From an uncultured euryarchaeote (GTDB lineage: Archaea; Thermoplasmatota; Poseidoniia; Poseidoniales; Poseidoniaceae), in the NCBI GenBank assembly GCA_937897005.1, contig CALCOQ010000159.1, forward strand, positions 1 to 8,368: 8,368 bases of DNA. The letters run 5' to 3'. Below are positions 6,085-8,368 of the stretch, piece after piece. Positions within the stretch are counted from its first letter, which is position 1, and the number at the start of each line of letters is the position of its first letter. The notes under the pieces are model-generated. The model searched no databases and was not told where the DNA came from. It worked only from the letters and a program-made list of their open reading frames with translations. The translations under genes were made by a program, and so were the position numbers.

Positions 6085-7002
6085 TCAATCATCGAGATAC
6101 GGTAGAGAGGGTAATCCGGGTAAGGATGGAAGACTGGGCATGGAAGGGGCTTCTTCCTCATCTACATCATCATCCAGTTCATCCAGAGATGGCAATGCAG
6201 GTGGCGAAGGAGCCACCTTGATTGGAGAATCAATGATCACTTCAGGGGCCACCCCCGGCTTGGTTCCGGAGGAGAAGACCTCCATCCCACCAATGATATC
6301 GCGATTCTCTGGCTCGATCTCGCGATTCTCTGGCTCTTGTTCAACCGCTGATACCTCTTCATCCGAATGCGAAGCCGAAGGCAATGGAATCTGATTGAAT
6401 TGGCCCGAGGTGGTTTGCGCGTGTTCACCCTCCGGCAATGGAATACCGAAACCTTCTGCCTTCAAGTCCACGAGTCCCTCCACTTTGGGACGTTCGCTGA
6501 CTATTCTAGCAGCCCCTTCTCCAAATTCACCCTTGGACAAGGCACCTATCGCTCCGCTCACCTCCTCATCACTCTGTGCTGCCATCTGGCCCACGATCCC
6601 TGCAACTATCGAGACTGTGGTTGGATTGACTGAAGATTCTCCACTTGAGACTGAAATCGACTGTCCCTCGATCGCTTCCCTCATGGTGGATTCATCCATC
6701 GCATCTGGAACTGCCATCTGAGGGCGCAAACGATTACCCCACCATGCGGTGGAGAATGCAGAGATAGAAATGAACAGCAAAGCCCAATCTTGCTTGCTGT
6801 ATACATGTTTGGAACCCCAAATGGGTTGTGAACTGTCGCTACCGAATAGATCGAGAATGAATGGTAAGCCGTAGAATTTCTGACCAAAGTGCCCAGGCCA
6901 AGGACCAAAATGAACGTTAAGAAGAGTGAACAGCAGGAAGGATGCGCCTATCCAGAGACCGAAAAATGATGCCTTGGGATGGCGGCGTTCACCCTGCATC
7001 AT
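6085..7002 (-). CDS. Two-helix membrane protein with long acidic, repeat-bearing tail, function unknown
   Basis: I do not recognise this 305-residue protein. Two helices are visible at about 13-31 and 73-89, separated by a ~40-residue aromatic and glycine-rich loop. A ~215-residue hydrophilic tail follows, with many Glu, Ser and Pro residues. In the tail are two adjacent heptads, EPENREI and EPENRDI (223-236), an acidic block DELDDDVDEEE (274-284) and a Pro-Leu-Ser run ending in MPSLPSLPGLPSLP (288-301). A basic N-terminus suggests N-in topology with the tail in the cytoplasm. It lies between folD (61-base gap) and tatC (33-base gap) on the same strand, so the three may be co-transcribed. The place next to tatC hints at a membrane or export role, but it has none of the TatA/TatB hallmarks (single N-terminal helix, then an amphipathic helix). 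The start ATG 7002 is followed by a second ATG. Confidence 0.75.
   Translation of the reverse strand: MMQGERRHPKASFFGLWIGASFLLFTLLNVHFGPWPGHFGQKFYGLPFILDLFGSDSSQPIWGSKHVYSKQDWALLFISISAFSTAWWGNRLRPQMAVPDAMDESTMREAIEGQSISVSSGESSVNPTTVSIVAGIVGQMAAQSDEEVSGAIGALSKGEFGEGAARIVSERPKVEGLVDLKAEGFGIPLPEGEHAQTTSGQFNQIPLPSASHSDEEVSAVEQEPENREIEPENRDIIGGMEVFSSGTKPGVAPEVIIDSPIKVAPSPPALPSLDELDDDVDEEEAPSMPSLPSLPGLPSLPYLDD
6299..6336 (-). repeat. Tandem direct repeat with 21-base period inside the acidic-tail protein
   Basis: A 17-base identical unit (plus-strand TCGCGATTCTCTGGCTC) occurs at 6299-6315 and again at 6320-6336, 21 bases apart. The period is a whole number of codons and encodes two consecutive heptads, EPENREI and EPENRDI, so it looks like an in-frame duplication in a disordered tail. 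Confidence 0.85.
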
Positions 7003-7063
7003 GAGACAACACCATCATCATCCCTTCATCAAGCCTCGCACAACAGGAATTCCTCGATGGAAC

Positions 7064-7933
7064 TCAGTATTGTTCCGCAGCAAAGACCGTGTTTGTCATC
7101 AGCATGGCTATGGTCATGGGCCCCACTCCGCCTGGGACTGGTGAGAGCAAAGATGCATTCTCGGACACTCCTGGGTCCACATCTCCTGCCAAGGACCAGC
7201 CCTTCTCCTTATTGGAATCTAGAACCCTGTTGACACCAACATCAATGACCACTGCACCTTGTTTCACCCAATCAGCCTTGACCAGACCCGGTCTACCGAC
7301 TGCGGCGACCAAGACATCTGCATCTCGGCAAATGGAATCAATGTCCTCAGTCTTGCTATGCACAATACTGACTGTGGCATCATATCCTCGTGCAGCCAAC
7401 ATCAATGATAGAGGAATGCCCACGATTCTGCTGCGTCCGATGACCACCGCTCTCGCTCCTGCCAGTTTGACTCCAGCCCATTCCAACATTCGGATGATGC
7501 CTGATGGCGTACACGGAAGCAATCCATCAGTCCTGCCTTGAACCAACCTGCCGAGATTATGTGGATGGAATCCATCAACATCCTTGTTCGGTTCAACCAG
7601 TTCTGTCAGCCCGATCTCATCCATTACCGATGGCAATGGAGATTGAATCAGAATTCCATGGACATTGATATCAGCATTCAGGGTTTGGATCAGTGTGATG
7701 AGTTCTTCTTTTCCAACATCTGCAGGCAAAGAATACTTGGTTGACTTGATACCAAGCCGTTCACAGCCTGTTTGTTTGGCGGTGACGTAGACCTTGCTGG
7801 CTGGGTCTTCTCCAACGATGATTACCGCAAGATGCGGCTCTACTCCCTTGGATTTGAGCGCCATGATACGCGGCACAAGTGAAGATTCAACTTCTGCTGC
7901 ACAGGCTTTACCATCGAGACGCTCTGCTACCAT
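7064..7933 (-). CDS. folD: Bifunctional methylenetetrahydrofolate dehydrogenase/methenyltetrahydrofolate cyclohydrolase
   Basis: FolD converts 5,10-methylene-tetrahydrofolate through methenyl- to 10-formyl-tetrahydrofolate with NAD(P), feeding purine synthesis and one-carbon metabolism in the cytoplasm. The 289-residue length is typical. Catalytic residues are in place: Tyr49 and Lys53 (VYVTAK), Gln97 (LIQSPLP) and Asp120 (KDVDGFHPHNLGRL). Also visible are PCTPSGI (140-146), the Rossmann-domain nucleotide motif VIGRSRIVGIP (164-174), VHSKT (191-195), DVDPGV and the C-terminal PVPGGVGPMT (265-274). The usual basic residue of GRSxIVGK/RP is Ile173 here. ATG 7933 is preceded directly by AAGGAG with no spacer, so translation may be leaderless or use a short-spaced site. 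It heads a minus-strand cluster with the two-helix protein and tatC, and is divergent from tRNA-Thr. Its presence implies a tetrahydrofolate-type one-carbon pathway. Confidence 0.96.
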   Translation of the reverse strand: MVAERLDGKACAAEVESSLVPRIMALKSKGVEPHLAVIIVGEDPASKVYVTAKQTGCERLGIKSTKYSLPADVGKEELITLIQTLNADINVHGILIQSPLPSVMDEIGLTELVEPNKDVDGFHPHNLGRLVQGRTDGLLPCTPSGIIRMLEWAGVKLAGARAVVIGRSRIVGIPLSLMLAARGYDATVSIVHSKTEDIDSICRDADVLVAAVGRPGLVKADWVKQGAVVIDVGVNRVLDSNKEKGWSLAGDVDPGVSENASLLSPVPGGVGPMTIAMLMTNTVFAAEQY

Positions 7934-7958
7934 CTCCTTCGCCGAAGAATGCGACCTG

Positions 7959-7970
7959 AATAGGACTATT
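7959..7970. promoter_or_regulatory. Short palindrome upstream of folD, possible promoter or operator
   Basis: AATAG-GA-CTATT is an interrupted inverted repeat lying 26-37 bases before the folD ATG, where a TATA box or operator would sit if the transcript is nearly leaderless. The 92-base spacer 7934-8025 must carry promoters for both folD and the divergent tRNA; I see no clear TATA box for the tRNA. Confidence 0.25.
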
Positions 7971-8025
7971 GACCCTACCGCAACTCCGGTTCATTCAAGA
8001 ACGGCCCACGCTGCGACGAGGCAAC

Positions 8026-8098
8026 GCCTGTGTAGCATAGCTGGTAGTGCGGCGGATTTGTAATCCGCAGGCCGAGGGTTCGAGTCCCTCCGCAGGCT
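8026..8098 (+). tRNA. tRNA-Thr (anticodon TGT)
   Basis: A complete 73-base cloverleaf can be drawn. The acceptor stem GCCTGTG pairs with CGCAGGC (8091-8097, one U-G pair), followed by TA, a D stem GCAT/GTGC with loop AGCTGGTA, and an anticodon stem GCGGA/TCCGC around loop TTTGTAA, with anticodon TGT at 8059-8061 reading ACA. A 5-base variable loop, T stem GAGGG/CCCTC with loop TTCGAGT, and discriminator T73 complete it. There is no intron and CCA is not encoded. U73 is the archaeal identity base for threonine, whereas E. coli tRNA-Thr has A73. The gene is divergent from folD. Confidence 0.96.
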
Positions 8099-8103
8099 CC
8101 TTA

Positions 8104-8120
8104 CGCCTCCTATGGAGGCG
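8104..8120 (+). repeat. Perfect 7-bp hairpin just after the tRNA
   Basis: CGCCTCC, a TAT loop and GGAGGCG form a perfect G+C-rich stem-loop starting 5 bases past the tRNA 3' end. It could mark transcript end or processing, but no T-run follows as expected for an archaeal terminator, so its role is open. Confidence 0.6.
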
Positions 8121-8148
8121 GGCATCAAAACCTTACATTGATATGCTT

Positions 8149-8156
8149 CAATATTA
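8149..8156 (+). promoter_or_regulatory. TATA-like element before the secreted-protein gene
   Basis: CAATATTA lies about 25-32 bases before ATG 8181, which would give a leaderless or near-leaderless transcript. A second A+T-rich candidate lies around 8139-8146, and GAGAGG at 8168-8173 could serve as a ribosome binding site if the transcript starts there. Confidence 0.3.
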
Positions 8157-8180
8157 TCCCAAAAACAGAGAGGCTTGGCC

Positions 8181-8368
8181 ATGCGCGTTAGATTATTGAT
8201 CGGAATACTGTTCTTCACAACAGCATTCTCCCCACTTGTAGCAAATGAAATCACTCCGATATTCGAAGAAACATTCGACTTGGAATTCTCAGAAGAGCCT
8301 TACATTTCTGAGGGCCAGTACACCGAATTACCCAGTATCAGGATAGTGGATTCAGCAGGCGGACGAGC
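8181..8368 (+). CDS. Secreted protein with N-terminal signal peptide, 3' end missing
   Basis: The frame opens at ATG 8181 and is still open at the window end, so only 62 codons are visible. The first 21 residues look like a Sec signal peptide: basic start MRVR, hydrophobic core LLIGILFFTTAF, then SPLVA with probable cleavage before NEI. There is no twin-arginine motif, so Sec export is favoured over Tat. The mature start is acidic (many Glu and Asp), with no recognisable domain in the ~40 residues seen. GAGAGG lies 7 bases before the ATG, and TATA-like sequence lies further upstream. It follows the tRNA-Thr gene by 82 bases in the same direction. I cannot say what it does; a surface or secreted lineage-specific protein is the most that can be inferred. 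Confidence 0.7.
   Translation, partial: MRVRLLIGILFFTTAFSPLVANEITPIFEETFDLEFSEEPYISEGQYTELPSIRIVDSAGGR

Noticed and set aside
5738..6394. Plus-strand 218-codon open frame opposite tatC and the acidic-tail protein
   Set aside because: Its Ser-rich, low-complexity translation is the complement of well-supported minus-strand genes; TatC motifs prove the other strand.
6085..7002. Idea that the two-helix protein is a TatA/TatB
   Set aside because: TatA/B have one N-terminal helix followed by an amphipathic helix; this protein has two helices separated by a ~40-residue loop and then a disordered tail.
7089..7541. Plus-strand 150-codon open frame opposite folD
   Set aside because: It is a shadow of folD, whose catalytic and nucleotide-binding motifs are all on the minus strand.
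8026..8120. tRNA as an integration site for a mobile element
   Set aside because: No integrase, no duplicated tRNA 3' end and no element boundary are visible in the window.
7991..8254. Minus-strand 87-codon open frame across the tRNA
   Set aside because: It reads through the complement of a complete tRNA and the signal-peptide gene; tRNA-overlapping frames of this kind are typical false genes.

Overview
The window looks like a compact chromosomal stretch from an archaeon of about 48% G+C, most likely a marine Thermoplasmatota-type euryarchaeon (Marine Group II/III style); the lineage is an inference. Supporting signs are an isolated tRNA-Thr with discriminator U73 and no encoded CCA, three genes starting just after a GGTGAG-like Shine-Dalgarno motif, TATA-like elements in the divergent spacers, and two lineage-specific two-helix membrane proteins with low-complexity tails. 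No insertion sequence, integrase, CRISPR array or phage gene is visible.

Layout. Positions 1-441 hold the 3' part of a YkgJ-type cysteine-cluster protein (+). It converges on, and overlaps, a small two-helix membrane protein (420-983, -). A divergent spacer with a candidate promoter leads to a citrate synthase of the eukaryotic/mitochondrial sequence type (1142-2311, +). Its stop codon abuts the stop of a glycerophosphodiester phosphodiesterase (2312-3385, -), which appears circularly permuted: the catalytic HRG segment lies at the extreme C-terminus. A second divergent spacer leads to a 12-helix UMF1/Atg22-type MFS transporter (3489-5237, +) with a ~120-residue extracytoplasmic insert. It converges on a minus-strand cluster transcribed folD (7064-7933), then a two-helix protein with an acidic tail (6085-7002), then a divergent tatC (5239-6051). 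Divergent from folD lie tRNA-Thr(TGT) (8026-8098), a short hairpin, and the start of a secreted protein cut by the window end.

How the genes relate. The set is mostly housekeeping: entry to the TCA cycle, one-carbon metabolism, phosphodiester breakdown, transport, Tat export and translation. There is no sign of a dedicated multi-gene novel system. The strongest oddity is the permuted phosphodiesterase; next come the divergent TatC beside an unknown membrane protein, the transporter insert, and convergent gene ends with no room between them. Every stretch without a gene is shorter than 160 bases.
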